Source: Rhodovarius crocodyli
Lineage (GTDB): Bacteria; Pseudomonadota; Alphaproteobacteria; Acetobacterales; Acetobacteraceae
Direction of reading: 5' to 3'
Assembly: GCF_004005855.1 (NCBI RefSeq)
Contig: NZ_SACL01000005.1
Coordinates: 1-64,000 of the forward strand
DNA: 64,000 bases
Shown here: positions 26,084 through 35,723 of the stretch, piece after piece
How the letters are laid out: each line of letters starts with the position of its first letter
How positions within the stretch are numbered: position 1 is the first letter of the stretch
Made by a program: the position numbers and the translations under genes
Notes under the pieces: generated by a model
Told to the model about the DNA's origin: nothing
Databases searched by the model: none
Seen by the model: only the letters and a program-made list of their open reading frames with translations

Positions 26084-26322
26084 CCGGGGCGTTGCCCCGG
26101 ACCCCACCAAGGGCTCTGCCCTTGGAACCCGCCAGGACCGTAGCGGCCCTGGACCCCGGAGAATTGGCACCACACCCTGAAAACGTTGATTTCAATAATT
26201 AAATTGGCAGCCCACCTGCGAAGGCGGGCACCAAACTTCCATCAGGTCCAGGAGATATTATCTCCTGGCGGGGTCTCAAGGGGCGGCGCCCCTTGATGGG
26301 GGTCCGGGGGCAAAGCCCCTGG
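26084..26322. repeat. composite palindromic intergenic element, copy B
   Basis: Occupies the 311-bp gap before fabD. End hairpins CCGGGGC-GTT-GCCCCGG (26084-26100) and GGGGC-AAA-GCCCC (26307-26319). Inner hairpins: CCAAGGGC-TCT-GCCCTTGG on the left and TCAAGGGGC-GGC-GCCCCTTGA (26276-26296) on the right. A 21-base palindrome CCAGGAGATA-T-TATCTCCTGG lies at 26248-26268. The left arm read forward and the right arm read in reverse complement show the same order of motifs, so the whole is one long imperfect inverted repeat. Confidence 0.8.
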
Positions 26323-26391
26323 CTCCGCGTTGACTTCCCGCGCCTTCCGCCCCAAAGCCGCAGCGGAAATCGTCATCACAGGGTTATGTCC

Positions 26392-27348
26392 ATGTCCTTC
26401 GCTTTCGTCTTTCCTGGCCAGGGCAGCCAGGCTCCTGGCATGGGCCGCGATCTCGCCGATGCTTTCCCCATCGCGCGCGAGACCTTCCAGGAAGTGGACG
26501 ACGCGCTGGGCCAGCACCTGTCCAAGCTGATGTTCGAGGGCCCGGCCGAGGAGCTGACCCTCACCTCCAACGCGCAGCCTGCGCTGATGGCGGTTTCCGT
26601 GGCCGTCACGCGCGTGCTGGAACGCGAGGGCGGCTTCCGCCTGGCCGAGAAGGTGGCCCTCGTCGCCGGCCATTCGCTGGGTGAGTATTCGGCGCTGACC
26701 GCCGCGGGCTCCCTGGAACTGGCGACCGCCGCCCGTCTGCTGCGCCTGCGCGGCGACGCCATGCAGAAGGCGACGCCGGCCGGCGTGGGCGCCATGGCCG
26801 CCCTGCTGGGCGCCGAGGCGGAGCTGGCCCAGGAGATCTGCGCCGAGTCGGCCGAGAACCCGGAAGGCAAGCGCGAGGTGGTGGAGCTGGCCAACGACAA
26901 TGGCGGCGGCCAGGCCGTGATCTCGGGCCACAAGGCCGCCGTCGAGCGCGCGGTCGAGGTGGCGAAGGCCAAGGGCGTGAAGCGCGCCATGATCCTGCCG
27001 GTCTCGGCCCCCTTCCATTGCAGCCTGATGGCCCCGGCGGCCGATGCGATGGCAGAGGCGCTGGACCGCGCGACGCTGGTGGCGCCGAACCCGCCCCTGG
27101 TCGCCAACGTGACCGCCGCCAAGGCGACCGACCCCGCCGCCATCAAGGACCTGCTGGTGAAGCAGGTGACCGGCACGGTGCGGTGGCGCGAATGCGTGGC
27201 CGCCATGGTCGCCATGGGCTGCACCCGCTTCGTCGAGGCCGGCGCCGGCAAGGTGCTGACGGGCCTGATGAAGCGCAATGCCCCGGAAGCCTCGGCCATG
27301 GCCGTCGGCAACCCCGCCGACATCGAAGCCTTCCTGAAGAGCCTGTGA
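26392..27348 (+). CDS. fabD: malonyl-CoA:acyl carrier protein transacylase
   Basis: Loads malonate onto ACP for fatty acid synthesis. 318 residues. FVFPGQGSQ is the family start, VAGHSLGEYSAL holds the catalytic serine, and SAPFHCSLM the histidine. The ATG at 26392 is preferred over 26386 because AGGG at 26380-26383 is then 8 bases away, and MSFAFVFPGQGSQ is the usual N-terminus. fabG follows after 16 bases. Confidence 0.95.
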   Translation: MSFAFVFPGQGSQAPGMGRDLADAFPIARETFQEVDDALGQHLSKLMFEGPAEELTLTSNAQPALMAVSVAVTRVLEREGGFRLAEKVALVAGHSLGEYSALTAAGSLELATAARLLRLRGDAMQKATPAGVGAMAALLGAEAELAQEICAESAENPEGKREVVELANDNGGGQAVISGHKAAVERAVEVAKAKGVKRAMILPVSAPFHCSLMAPAADAMAEALDRATLVAPNPPLVANVTAAKATDPAAIKDLLVKQVTGTVRWRECVAAMVAMGCTRFVEAGAGKVLTGLMKRNAPEASAMAVGNPADIEAFLKSL

Positions 27349-27364
27349 GAAGGAAAAGCGCCTG

Positions 27365-28102
27365 ATGTTCAACCTTGAAGGCAAGATCGCGCTGGTCACC
27401 GGCGCTTCCTCCGGCATCGGCATCGCCATCGCCGAGGCCCTGCACGCCCAGGGCGCCCATGTGGTGCTGACCGGCCGCCGTGAGGCCGAACTCTCGGCCG
27501 TGGCGGAGAAGCTCGGCAGCCGCGCCCGCGTGGCCGTGGCCGACCTGGCCGACCCCGCCGCCCCCGCCACGCTGGTCGAGGGCATCGAGGCCGCCGAGGG
27601 CAAGCTCGACATCCTGGTGAACAATGCGGGCTTTACCCGCGACATGCTGGCCCTGCGCATGGGCGACGAGGACTGGAACGCCGTGCTGGAGGTGGACCTG
27701 AACGCCCCCTTCCGCCTGGCGCGCGCGGCCCTGCGCGGCATGATGAAGCGCCGCGCCGGGCGCATCGTCTCCATCGCCTCCATCGTGGGCGTCACCGGCA
27801 ATGCCGGCCAGGCCAACTACGCCGCCGCCAAGGCGGGGCTGATCGGCATGAGCAAGGCGCTGGCCCAGGAAGTGGCGCCGCGCGGCGTGACGGTGAACGT
27901 GGTGGCCCCGGGCTTCATCGCGACGCCCATGACCGACAAGCTGTCGGACGCGCAGAAGGGCGCGCTGCTGGGCCGCATCCCGCTCGGCAAGATGGGCGAG
28001 GCCCGCGATGTCGCCGCCGCCGTCACCTACCTTTCCTCGGACGAGGCCGCCTGGGTCACGGGTGCCACGCTGCACGTCAACGGCGGCATGGCAATGATCT
28101 GA
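27365..28102 (+). CDS. fabG: 3-oxoacyl-[acyl-carrier-protein] reductase
   Basis: NADPH-dependent reduction of 3-ketoacyl-ACP in fatty acid elongation. 245 residues. TGASSGIGIAIAEAL (nucleotide binding), NNAGFTRDM, and Ser-x12-YAAAK (NYAAAKAGLIG) for catalysis. It is cotranscribed with fabD. acpP and fabF, which often follow, are absent; the next gene is hdaA, 28 bases on. Confidence 0.95.
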   Translation: MFNLEGKIALVTGASSGIGIAIAEALHAQGAHVVLTGRREAELSAVAEKLGSRARVAVADLADPAAPATLVEGIEAAEGKLDILVNNAGFTRDMLALRMGDEDWNAVLEVDLNAPFRLARAALRGMMKRRAGRIVSIASIVGVTGNAGQANYAAAKAGLIGMSKALAQEVAPRGVTVNVVAPGFIATPMTDKLSDAQKGALLGRIPLGKMGEARDVAAAVTYLSSDEAAWVTGATLHVNGGMAMI

Positions 28103-28130
28103 GGGCCAAGGCCCGAAAGGAGGACGGCAG

Positions 28131-28793
28131 GTGCCGCGCCAGCTTGCCCTGCCATTGGACCTCTCGCCCTCCTTCGCGGAGGGCGACTTCATTCCGGACG
28201 CGGCCAATGCGGCCGCGCGGGAGTTCCTCGCATCCCCCGAGGCCTGGCCCGACCGCAGGCTGGTGCTGTACGGGCCCGCGGGTGCCGGCAAGACGCATCT
28301 GGCCCATGTGATGGCCGCCCGCCACGGCTGGCGGCTGGACCGGGGCGCGCTGCTGCGCGGCCTGGCGGACCTGCCGGCGCGCGGCTGGGTGCTGGATGAC
28401 GCGGACCTCTGCCCCGACCCCGCCGCCCTGTTCCACGCGCTGAACGCGGCGCGCGAGGCCGGCCTGCCGCTGCTGCTGACCGGCCAGGCCGCGCCCGCGC
28501 GCTGGCCCTTCACCCTGCCCGACCTGATGAGCCGCCTGCGCGCCACCACCGCCATCGGGATCGAGGCGCCATCCGACACGCTGCTGGCGGCCATGCTGGC
28601 CAAGCACCTGGCGGACCGGCAGATCGTGCTGGCCCCCGCCCTGCAACAGCTGCTGCTGCTGCACCTGCCGCGCGATGCCGCAAGCCTGCGTGAGGCCGTG
28701 ACGGCACTTGATGAAGCCGCCCTGGCCAGCGGCCGGCTGAACCGGGCCACCGTGCAGGAGGTACTGCGCGAGATGGGCGACGGCGCCATATGA
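28131..28793 (+). CDS. hdaA: DnaA-related Hda/HdaA-type replication regulator
   Basis: 220 residues from a GTG preceded by AAAGGAGG. The N-terminal QLALPLDL matches the beta-clamp-binding motif of Hda. The AAA+ part has Walker A GPAGAGKT (48-55) and a Walker B-like WVLDDADLC. There is no DnaA domain IV for DNA binding. Hda proteins, with clamp, stimulate ATP hydrolysis by DnaA to prevent re-initiation. In many alphaproteobacteria the gene lies near ppk, as here. Confidence 0.88.
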   Translation: MPRQLALPLDLSPSFAEGDFIPDAANAAAREFLASPEAWPDRRLVLYGPAGAGKTHLAHVMAARHGWRLDRGALLRGLADLPARGWVLDDADLCPDPAALFHALNAAREAGLPLLLTGQAAPARWPFTLPDLMSRLRATTAIGIEAPSDTLLAAMLAKHLADRQIVLAPALQQLLLLHLPRDAASLREAVTALDEAALASGRLNRATVQEVLREMGDGAI

Positions 28794-28857
28794 TAGTTCT
28801 GTGGCATGGCCCGGCGGCCCCGTGTCACACTCGCTGCGCCCTGTATAAGCTGCCCCC

Positions 28858-31026
28858 ATGCCGGAAGCACCGACACCCCAGCCCCTAGAGGCCGCCCATC
28901 CCTCCCGTTTCATCAACCGGGAGATTTCATGGCTCGACTTCAACACCCGCGTGCTGGAGGAAGCGGCCAACCCGCGCCACCCGCTGCTGGAGCGCCTGCG
29001 CTTCCTCGCCATCTCGGGTTCCAACCTGGACGAATTCTATTCGGTCCGCGTGGCGGGCCTCGCGGGCCAGGCGCGCGCGGGCGTCACCACCGTCAACCAT
29101 GACGGGCTGACCCCGGCCCAGCAGCTGGTCGCCATCCACACCCATGCCCAGCAGCTGATCGAGGAACAGCAGACCACCTGGCATGCGCTGCGCAACCAGC
29201 TGAGCCAGGCCGGCCTGCATGTGACGGAGGCCGAGGAGCTGTCGGCCGCCGACCTCTCCTGGCTGGAACAGCACTTCCTGGAACGCATCTTCCCGGTGCT
29301 GACCCCGCTGGCGGTCGACCCGGCGCACCCCTTCCCCTTCCTGCCCAACCTATCCCTGTGCATGGCGCTGAAGCTGGTGCGCGAGGAGGATGGCGGCATG
29401 ATGCGGGCGCTGGTGTCGCTGCCGCACCAGCTCGGCCGCTTCATCCGCCTGCCGACCGAGGAAGGCGGCAACCACCGCGCCCGCTTCATCCTGCTGGAGA
29501 ACCTGGTCGGGCTGTTCCTGCACCGCCTGTTCCCGGGCTTCATCCCGGCCGAGCAGGGGCTGTTCCGCCTGATCCGCGACACGGATGTGGAGTTCGAGGA
29601 AGAAGCCGAGGATCTCGTCCGTTCCTATGAGACCGCGCTGAAGCGCCGCCGGCGCGGCCGCGCCATCCGCCTGGCGGTGGACAGCCGCATGCCGGCGGAC
29701 ATGATCAGCTTCGTGGTCGAGGAGCTGGACGCCGAGCCCGCCTCCACCTTCGTGGTCGAGGGCGCGCTGGGTGTGACGGACTTCACGGCGCTGATCGTGG
29801 ATGACCGGCCGGACCTGCTGTTCACCCCCTACACGCCGCGCTTCCCGGAACGCATCCTGGATTACGGCGGGGACTGCTTCTCCGCGATCCGCGCCAAGGA
29901 CATCGTGGTGCATCACCCCTACGAGTCCTTCGACGTGGTGGTGCAGTTCCTGCGCCAGGCGGCGCGCGACCCCAATGTGGTCGCCATCAAGCAGACGCTG
30001 TACCGCACCAGCCGCGAAAGCCCGATCGCCCGCGCGCTGATCGAGGCCGCCGAGGCCGGCAAGTCGGTCACCGCGATGGTGGAGCTGAAGGCCCGCTTCG
30101 ACGAGGAGCGCAACATCTCCATCGCGCGTGAGCTGGAATCGGCGGGCGTGCAGGTGGTCTATGGCTTCGTGGAGCTGAAGACCCATGCCAAGGTCAGCCT
30201 GGTGGTGCGCCGCGAAGGCAATGCCTTCCGCAGCTACGCCCATTTCGGCACGGGCAACTACCACCCCATCACGGCGCGCATCTACACGGACCTGTCCTTC
30301 TTCACGGCCGACCCGGGGCTGAACCGCGACGCGGCCAAGCTGTTCAACTACATGACCGGCTATGCCCGCCCCGAGGCGATGGAGAGGCTCGCCTTCTCCC
30401 CCCTCACGACGCGGCCGACGCTGCTGGCGCTGATCGAGGCCGAGATGGCCCATGTGGCCGCCGGCCGGCCGGGCCACATCTGGCTGAAGATGAACTCGCT
30501 GGTGGATGAGCAGCTGATCGACGCGCTGTACCGGGCCAGCCAGGCGGGGGTGAAGGTCGAGTGCGTGGTGCGCGGCATCTGCTGCCTGCGCCCCGGCGTG
30601 CCCGGCCTGTCGGACAACATCAGGGTGAAGTCGATCATCGGCCGCTTCCTGGAACATTCCCGGATCGCGGCCTTCGGCAACGGCCACCGCATGCCGTCCC
30701 GCCGGGCCAAGGTCTACATTTCCTCGGCCGACTGGATGGCGCGCAACATGGATTGGCGCGTGGAGACCCTGGTGCCGGTGGAGAACCCCACCGTGCACGC
30801 CCAGGTGCTGGACCAGATCATGGTGGTGAACCTGAAGGACACCGCACAGAGCTGGGACCTGCGCGCCGACGGCAGCTGGCACCGCCGCCGCCAGGGTGCC
30901 GATCCGATCTCGGCCCATGAGTATTTCATGACGAACCCCTCGCTTTCCGGGCGCGGGAGTGCTTTGAACCGTCCTCAGCGACCCGCCATCCGCCGGCCGA
31001 GGCAGGATCGCGTGACGCAGGATTGA
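28858..31026 (+). CDS. ppk: polyphosphate kinase 1
   Basis: Makes long-chain polyphosphate from ATP at the membrane periphery. 722 residues with the four-domain order of PPK1: N-terminal [20 protein letters not shown], the catalytic core with YRTSRESPI, the histidine-bearing [11 protein letters not shown], and the second catalytic block [18 protein letters not shown]. The exopolyphosphatase gene follows 94 bases on, giving the common ppk-ppx pair. Confidence 0.96.
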   Translation: MPEAPTPQPLEAAHPSRFINREISWLDFNTRVLEEAANPRHPLLERLRFLAISGSNLDEFYSVRVAGLAGQARAGVTTVNHDGLTPAQQLVAIHTHAQQLIEEQQTTWHALRNQLSQAGLHVTEAEELSAADLSWLEQHFLERIFPVLTPLAVDPAHPFPFLPNLSLCMALKLVREEDGGMMRALVSLPHQLGRFIRLPTEEGGNHRARFILLENLVGLFLHRLFPGFIPAEQGLFRLIRDTDVEFEEEAEDLVRSYETALKRRRRGRAIRLAVDSRMPADMISFVVEELDAEPASTFVVEGALGVTDFTALIVDDRPDLLFTPYTPRFPERILDYGGDCFSAIRAKDIVVHHPYESFDVVVQFLRQAARDPNVVAIKQTLYRTSRESPIARALIEAAEAGKSVTAMVELKARFDEERNISIARELESAGVQVVYGFVELKTHAKVSLVVRREGNAFRSYAHFGTGNYHPITARIYTDLSFFTADPGLNRDAAKLFNYMTGYARPEAMERLAFSPLTTRPTLLALIEAEMAHVAAGRPGHIWLKMNSLVDEQLIDALYRASQAGVKVECVVRGICCLRPGVPGLSDNIRVKSIIGRFLEHSRIAAFGNGHRMPSRRAKVYISSADWMARNMDWRVETLVPVENPTVHAQVLDQIMVVNLKDTAQSWDLRADGSWHRRRQGADPISAHEYFMTNPSLSGRGSALNRPQRPAIRRPRQDRVTQD

Positions 31027-31120
31027 TGCGGCCCGGCCTTCCGGCCGGGATCTCATCGGCTTCTTCTACGGTGCGCGGCAGCCCAGGCCCCGCGCGCCCC
31101 TCTGCACGGGAATCGACCGC

Positions 31121-32644
31121 TTGGACCATTCGCCGGCCATCCATGCCACCCAACAGGGCGCGCGCCCGCCGCGTTTCGGGGTGGTGGACCTCGGTTCCAA
31201 CTCCGTCCGCCTCGTGGTGTTCGAGGGGCTTTCCCGCAACCCGGAGGCCATCTTCAACGAAAAGGCGGTGCTGGGCCTCGGGCGCGGGCTGACCACGACC
31301 GGGCGGCTGAACGATGCCGCGGTGGCGCAGGCGCTGACCGTGCTGCGCCGCTATCACGCCGTGGCGCGCGGCATGGGGGCGGACCCGGTGCAGGTCCTGG
31401 CCACCGCCGCCGTGCGCGATGCGACCAACGGCGCGGAATTCATCAAGGCGCTGGAACAGGCCATGCCCGGCGTGCCGGTCCAGGTGCTCTCGGGCGATGC
31501 TGAGGCACGGCTTTCCGCCGATGGCCTGCTGCTGGGCTTTTCCGCGGCCAACGGGCTGCTGGCCGATCTGGGCGGCGGGTCGCTCGAACTGGTGCGGCTG
31601 GTGGATGGCGAGATGCGCGAGAGCGTGTCCCTGCCGCTCGGCACCATCCGGCTGGCCGAGCGCGCGGGCGGCGACGTGGCCAAGGCGCGCGGCATCGTCG
31701 AGAAGGAACTGGCCTCCGTTCCCTGGCTGAAGCAGTGCGCGGGCACGGATCTGTTCCCCGTCGGCGGCACTTTCCGCGCCATGGCGCGCATCCATATGGC
31801 GCAGACCGGCTATCCGCTGGCGATCGTGCATCACTACGCGATCCGCCGCGAGGAAGCGCGGGACCTGGCGGGCGTGCTGATGTCCGCCCCGCGCCGCGCG
31901 CTGGAGCGCATGCCCTCCGCCCCCAGCAAGCGCCTGTCGGACCTGCCCTTCGCGGCGGTGGCGATGCGCCGGCTGCTGCGCGCCTCGGGCGCGGCGCGCG
32001 CCGTGTTCAGCGCGAACGGGTTACGTGAGGGCTGGTATGCCCGCCTGCTGCCGCCCGAGCTGCGCGACGCCGACCCGCTGCTGTCGGCCACGCAGGAGCT
32101 GGCGGATGCCTTCGGCCGCAATGCCGACTTCCCGCCCGCGCTGGAGGAATGGCTGCGCCCGCTGGAACTGGCCGACAACCCGCAGGATGCCCGGCTGGTC
32201 TCGGCCGCCGCCCGCATCAGCGACATCGGCAGCCACGACCACCCGGAATACCGCGCGGAACAGAGCTTCTTCCGCGTGCTGCGCCAGCATGGCGTGGGGC
32301 TGGACCACCACGCCCGCGCCTTCCTGGCCATGACGGTGGCGCTTCGATACGAGGCCGAGCCGCCCGCTACCTTCCTGGACCAGGCGCGCTCCCTCCTCTC
32401 CTCCCCGGCGCTTCGCCAGGCGGAGACGCTGGGTGCGGCCCTCAGGCTGGCCTTCACTCTCTCAGGTGGTGTGATGGAGCTGCTGGCCGGCACCGCGCTG
32501 GTGCGGGATTCGCGCCGGGTGGTGCTGCGCCTGCGTGAGGGTTCGGGTGTTTTCGCCGGGGAATCGGTGCTGCGCCGCCTGGAAGTCCTGGCGATTCTGC
32601 TGGGGCTCGAAGCCTCGGTCGAGACGGTCGCCGCGCCCGCTTAA
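31121..32644 (+). CDS. ppx: exopolyphosphatase / pppGpp phosphohydrolase
   Basis: 507 residues from a probable TTG start; no ATG or GTG in frame precedes FGVVDLGSNSVRLVVFEG, the phosphate-1 motif of the actin-like ATPase fold. ADLGGGSLELVRLVDG is the phosphate-2 block. The C-terminal ~200 residues form the HD-like helical domain of long Ppx/GppA. It removes terminal phosphate from polyphosphate and may also act on pppGpp. It pairs with ppk upstream. Confidence 0.93.
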   Translation: MDHSPAIHATQQGARPPRFGVVDLGSNSVRLVVFEGLSRNPEAIFNEKAVLGLGRGLTTTGRLNDAAVAQALTVLRRYHAVARGMGADPVQVLATAAVRDATNGAEFIKALEQAMPGVPVQVLSGDAEARLSADGLLLGFSAANGLLADLGGGSLELVRLVDGEMRESVSLPLGTIRLAERAGGDVAKARGIVEKELASVPWLKQCAGTDLFPVGGTFRAMARIHMAQTGYPLAIVHHYAIRREEARDLAGVLMSAPRRALERMPSAPSKRLSDLPFAAVAMRRLLRASGAARAVFSANGLREGWYARLLPPELRDADPLLSATQELADAFGRNADFPPALEEWLRPLELADNPQDARLVSAAARISDIGSHDHPEYRAEQSFFRVLRQHGVGLDHHARAFLAMTVALRYEAEPPATFLDQARSLLSSPALRQAETLGAALRLAFTLSGGVMELLAGTALVRDSRRVVLRLREGSGVFAGESVLRRLEVLAILLGLEASVETVAAPA

Positions 32645-32800
32645 CGGGCTGGTGACAGGCGTTGAGACATTTCTTGACGCCGGAACACCGGAATCCGTGT
32701 TCTATAGAGGTTGCAGTGTGGTGGCCGCGCGCCAAACTGCGCTTTTACCAGCCCCCGCCTCCCGACGGTCGTTCGCCGGGGGGAACTAAGGAATGACTGC

Positions 32801-34171
32801 ATGTCCTTCAAGGCCAAGTTCGGCACCACCGCCCTCGTCACCGGCGCCTTCTGTGCCGGCATCGTGGCGGGCCCCCTGGTGGCTGCCTGGGCGCAGGAAG
32901 GCGGACGGGCCGAAACCTACCGTCTGCTGAACCTGTTCGGCGATGTGTTCGAGCGCGTCCGCGCCGAGTATGTCGAGCCCGTCCAGGACCGCGATTTGGT
33001 CGAGAACGCGATCAACGGCATGCTCACGGGCCTGGACCCGCACAGCTCCTATCTGAACCCGCGCAACTTCCGCGACATGCAGGTGCAGACGCGCGGCGAG
33101 TTCGGCGGCCTCGGCATCGAGGTCACGCAGGAGAACGGCTACATCAAGGTCATCTCGCCGATCGACGACACGCCGGCGGCGCGTGCCGGCATCAAGCCCG
33201 GCGACCTGATCACCAACCTGAACGGCACCAGCACCCAGGGGCTGACCCTGCAGGAAGCGGTGGACCAGATGCGCGGCGAGCGCGGTTCCTCCCTGCGCCT
33301 GACCATCCGGCGCGAGGGTGAGCGCACCCCCATCGAGCTGACCGTGGTGCGCGACGTGATCCGCCCGCAGGTCGTGCGCTTCCGCATGGAAGGCAACGAC
33401 GTGGGCTATGTCCGCCTGTCCTCCTTCAACGAGCAGACCGACACGGCGCTGCGCCGCGCGGTGCAGACCATCCGCAGCCAGGGCGGCAGCAACCTGCGCG
33501 GCATCGTGCTGGACCTGCGCAACAACCCGGGCGGCCTGCTGGACCAGGCGGTGCAGGTCTCGGACGACCTGCTGGAACAGGGCGAGATCGTCTCCACCCG
33601 CGCCCGTCGCGCGGAGGACGCGCAGCGCTGGAACGCCCGCGCCGGCGACATCACCGGCGGCGTGCCCATCGTGGTGCTGGTGAATGCCGGTTCCGCCTCG
33701 GCCAGCGAGATCGTGGCCGGCGCCCTGCAGGACCACCGCCGCGCCATCGTCATGGGCGTGCGCAGCTTCGGCAAGGGCTCGGTGCAGACCGTGATGCCGT
33801 TGGGCTCCAACGGCGCGATCCGGCTGACGACCGCGCGCTACTACACGCCCTCGGGCCGCAGCATCCAGAACACCGGCATCGAGCCGGACATCGAGGTGCG
33901 CGCCAGCCGCGACGACAATGCCCGCCAGCGTGAGCGCGAGGCCGACCTGCGCCGGTCCCTGCGCAACGAGGGCGGCGTGGCGCCGAACGCCGTGCAGCTG
34001 CCGCCGCTGAACCTGCCCCAGGGCGTGGCGGAGCGCGTCCAGGCCGAGCCGGCCGAGAATGCGCCCGCCTTCGACCCCACCAAGCCGGAAACCGACTTCC
34101 AGCTGCAGCAGGCGCTGACCCTGATCCGCGCCCTGCCGCCCGGCACCACCCTGCGCCGCGCCCAGCGCTGA
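32801..34171 (+). CDS. ctpA: carboxy-terminal processing protease (S41)
   Basis: 456 residues: a signal or anchor segment (about 8-31), a PDZ domain around 95-180 (GEFGGLGIEV), and the S41 protease core with a Ser300-Lys325 dyad (GSASASEIV, SFGKGSVQT) at the 25-residue spacing seen in the family. It trims C-termini of periplasmic proteins. AAGGA at 32788-32792 supports the ATG at 32801. First gene of ctpA - deacetylase - rppH, a usual alphaproteobacterial order. Confidence 0.94.
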   Translation: MSFKAKFGTTALVTGAFCAGIVAGPLVAAWAQEGGRAETYRLLNLFGDVFERVRAEYVEPVQDRDLVENAINGMLTGLDPHSSYLNPRNFRDMQVQTRGEFGGLGIEVTQENGYIKVISPIDDTPAARAGIKPGDLITNLNGTSTQGLTLQEAVDQMRGERGSSLRLTIRREGERTPIELTVVRDVIRPQVVRFRMEGNDVGYVRLSSFNEQTDTALRRAVQTIRSQGGSNLRGIVLDLRNNPGGLLDQAVQVSDDLLEQGEIVSTRARRAEDAQRWNARAGDITGGVPIVVLVNAGSASASEIVAGALQDHRRAIVMGVRSFGKGSVQTVMPLGSNGAIRLTTARYYTPSGRSIQNTGIEPDIEVRASRDDNARQREREADLRRSLRNEGGVAPNAVQLPPLNLPQGVAERVQAEPAENAPAFDPTKPETDFQLQQALTLIRALPPGTTLRRAQR

Positions 34172-34178
34172 GGCAGGC

Positions 34179-35225
34179 TTGCAGACGACGGCCGGGGTGA
34201 ACCGCCGCGGCTGGCAGCTCCTGGGCCTGTACTGGCTGCTGGTGCTGCTGGCCTCGGGCGGGCTGTTCGGCACGCTGGCCGTAATGGGGCCGCCGGCCCC
34301 GCCGGTGGTCGCCGAGCTGTCACTTCCGCCGCAACCCGTGCCCGAGGCAGCGCCCGCCGCCCCCTCTCCGGCGCCGGTCGCGGAGGCGGCGCCGCCCCCG
34401 GCGGCGGACCCTGCCCCCGGCACCATCCCCGCCGCCGATCCCGCCCTGCTGGAGGCCGGCCCCTTCGGCCCGGTGCCGCGCATCGCGGTGGATGGCCGCA
34501 CCTCCATCCGCTTCTACGCCCGCCCCGGCCCGGGCCGCGCCGAGACGCGGCCGCGCATCGCGCTCGTCGTTGGCGGGCTCGGCATGAATGCCGTGCTCAG
34601 CGAACAGGCGATCGACCGGCTGCCCGCGCAGGCCACCCTGGCCATCAACCCCTATGCCCCGCGCCCCGGCGGGTTGCTGGACCGCGCGCGCGGCCGTGGC
34701 ATGGAATTCCTCGTCTCCCTGCCGCTGGAACCCAACGGCTATCCCGCCAACGACCCCGGCGACCGCGCGCTGCTGACCCGGCTCTCGCCCGCGCAGAACG
34801 AGGAACGCCTGCTGTGGGTGCTGTCGCGCTTCCAGGGCTATGTCGGTGCCGTGGGCGCGCTGGGCGCGCTGCGGGGCGAACGCTATGCCGCGCTCAGCGA
34901 GCCCTTCGGCACGCTGCAGGAACATCTGCGCCGGCGCGGGCTGCTGTTCCTCGATGCGCGCCCCGGCGCCCGCAACCCCGACCGCGCCTGGGGCCGCACC
35001 GTGGATGTGGTGGTGGATGAGCCCGCCACCCGCACCGAGATCGACATGAAGCTGGGCGCGCTGGAACGCCTGGCGCGGGAGCGCGGCAGCGCCATGGGCC
35101 TGATCGGCGACCCCACCCCGGTGCTGGTCGACCGCGTAGAGGCCTGGAGCCGCAGCCTGGAGGAACGGGGCGCCGTGCTGGTGCCCGCATCCTCGCTGAT
35201 CCGCCGCCCCGAAGTGACGCCGTAG
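34179..35225 (+). CDS. divergent polysaccharide deacetylase family protein
   Basis: 348 residues: one membrane helix (about 15-33), a Pro/Ala-rich linker, then a divergent polysaccharide deacetylase domain from about residue 125 (RPRIALVVGGLGMNAVLSEQAI; LVSLPLEPNGYPANDPG). It should face the periplasm and act on envelope glycans, although catalysis in this branch is unproven. The start is TTG at 34179; GTG at 34197 is an alternative. Lies 7 bases after ctpA. Confidence 0.85.
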   Translation: MQTTAGVNRRGWQLLGLYWLLVLLASGGLFGTLAVMGPPAPPVVAELSLPPQPVPEAAPAAPSPAPVAEAAPPPAADPAPGTIPAADPALLEAGPFGPVPRIAVDGRTSIRFYARPGPGRAETRPRIALVVGGLGMNAVLSEQAIDRLPAQATLAINPYAPRPGGLLDRARGRGMEFLVSLPLEPNGYPANDPGDRALLTRLSPAQNEERLLWVLSRFQGYVGAVGALGALRGERYAALSEPFGTLQEHLRRRGLLFLDARPGARNPDRAWGRTVDVVVDEPATRTEIDMKLGALERLARERGSAMGLIGDPTPVLVDRVEAWSRSLEERGAVLVPASSLIRRPEVTP

Positions 35226-35248
35226 CCCGCGGCTGCTACACCCGGGCC

Positions 35249-35719
35249 ATGTCGGATCTGCCTTACCGCCCCAATGTGGGTGCCGTGCTGTTCAACGCCG
35301 AGGGCCGGGTGCTGGTCGCCCGCCGGGCAGACCTGCCGGGTGCCGAGGCATGGCAGCTGCCGCAGGGCGGGCTGGATGAGGGCGAGAACCCCGCCGAGGC
35401 CGTGCTGCGGGAGTTGAAGGAGGAAATCGGCACCGACCGCGCCGAGATCCTGGCTGAACATCCCGAATGGCTGCACTACGACCTGCCCGCGCATCTCGTC
35501 GGCAAGGCGCTGCGCGGCAAGTATCGCGGCCAGACCCAGAAATGGTTCGCCCTGCGCTTCCTGGGCAGCGACGCCGAGATCCGGCTGGACCAGGACCCGC
35601 ACCCGGAATTCGACGCCTGGCGCTGGGCCAGGCTTGAGGAACTGCCGGAGCTGACGGTGGAGTTCCGGCGCGACATCTACCGCGCGCTGGTGAAGGAATT
35701 CGCGCGCTTCGCCGGGTAA
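35249..35719 (+). CDS. rppH: RNA pyrophosphohydrolase (Nudix)
   Basis: 156 residues. Nudix box GGLDEGENPAEAVLRELKEE with the catalytic glutamates, preceded by WQLPQGG. YRPNVGAVLFNAEGRVLVARR is the family N-terminus. Removes pyrophosphate from mRNA 5' ends, starting RNA decay. Last gene of the ctpA group; convergent with a hydrolase 4 bases away. Confidence 0.94.
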   Translation: MSDLPYRPNVGAVLFNAEGRVLVARRADLPGAEAWQLPQGGLDEGENPAEAVLRELKEEIGTDRAEILAEHPEWLHYDLPAHLVGKALRGKYRGQTQKWFALRFLGSDAEIRLDQDPHPEFDAWRWARLEELPELTVEFRRDIYRALVKEFARFAG

Positions 35720-35723
35720 GGCC

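Noticed and set aside
32674..32708. TTGACG and TATAGA upstream of ctpA as a promoter
   Set aside because: Spacing of 23 bases is too long; the alternative -10 TGTTCT at 18 bases is weak.
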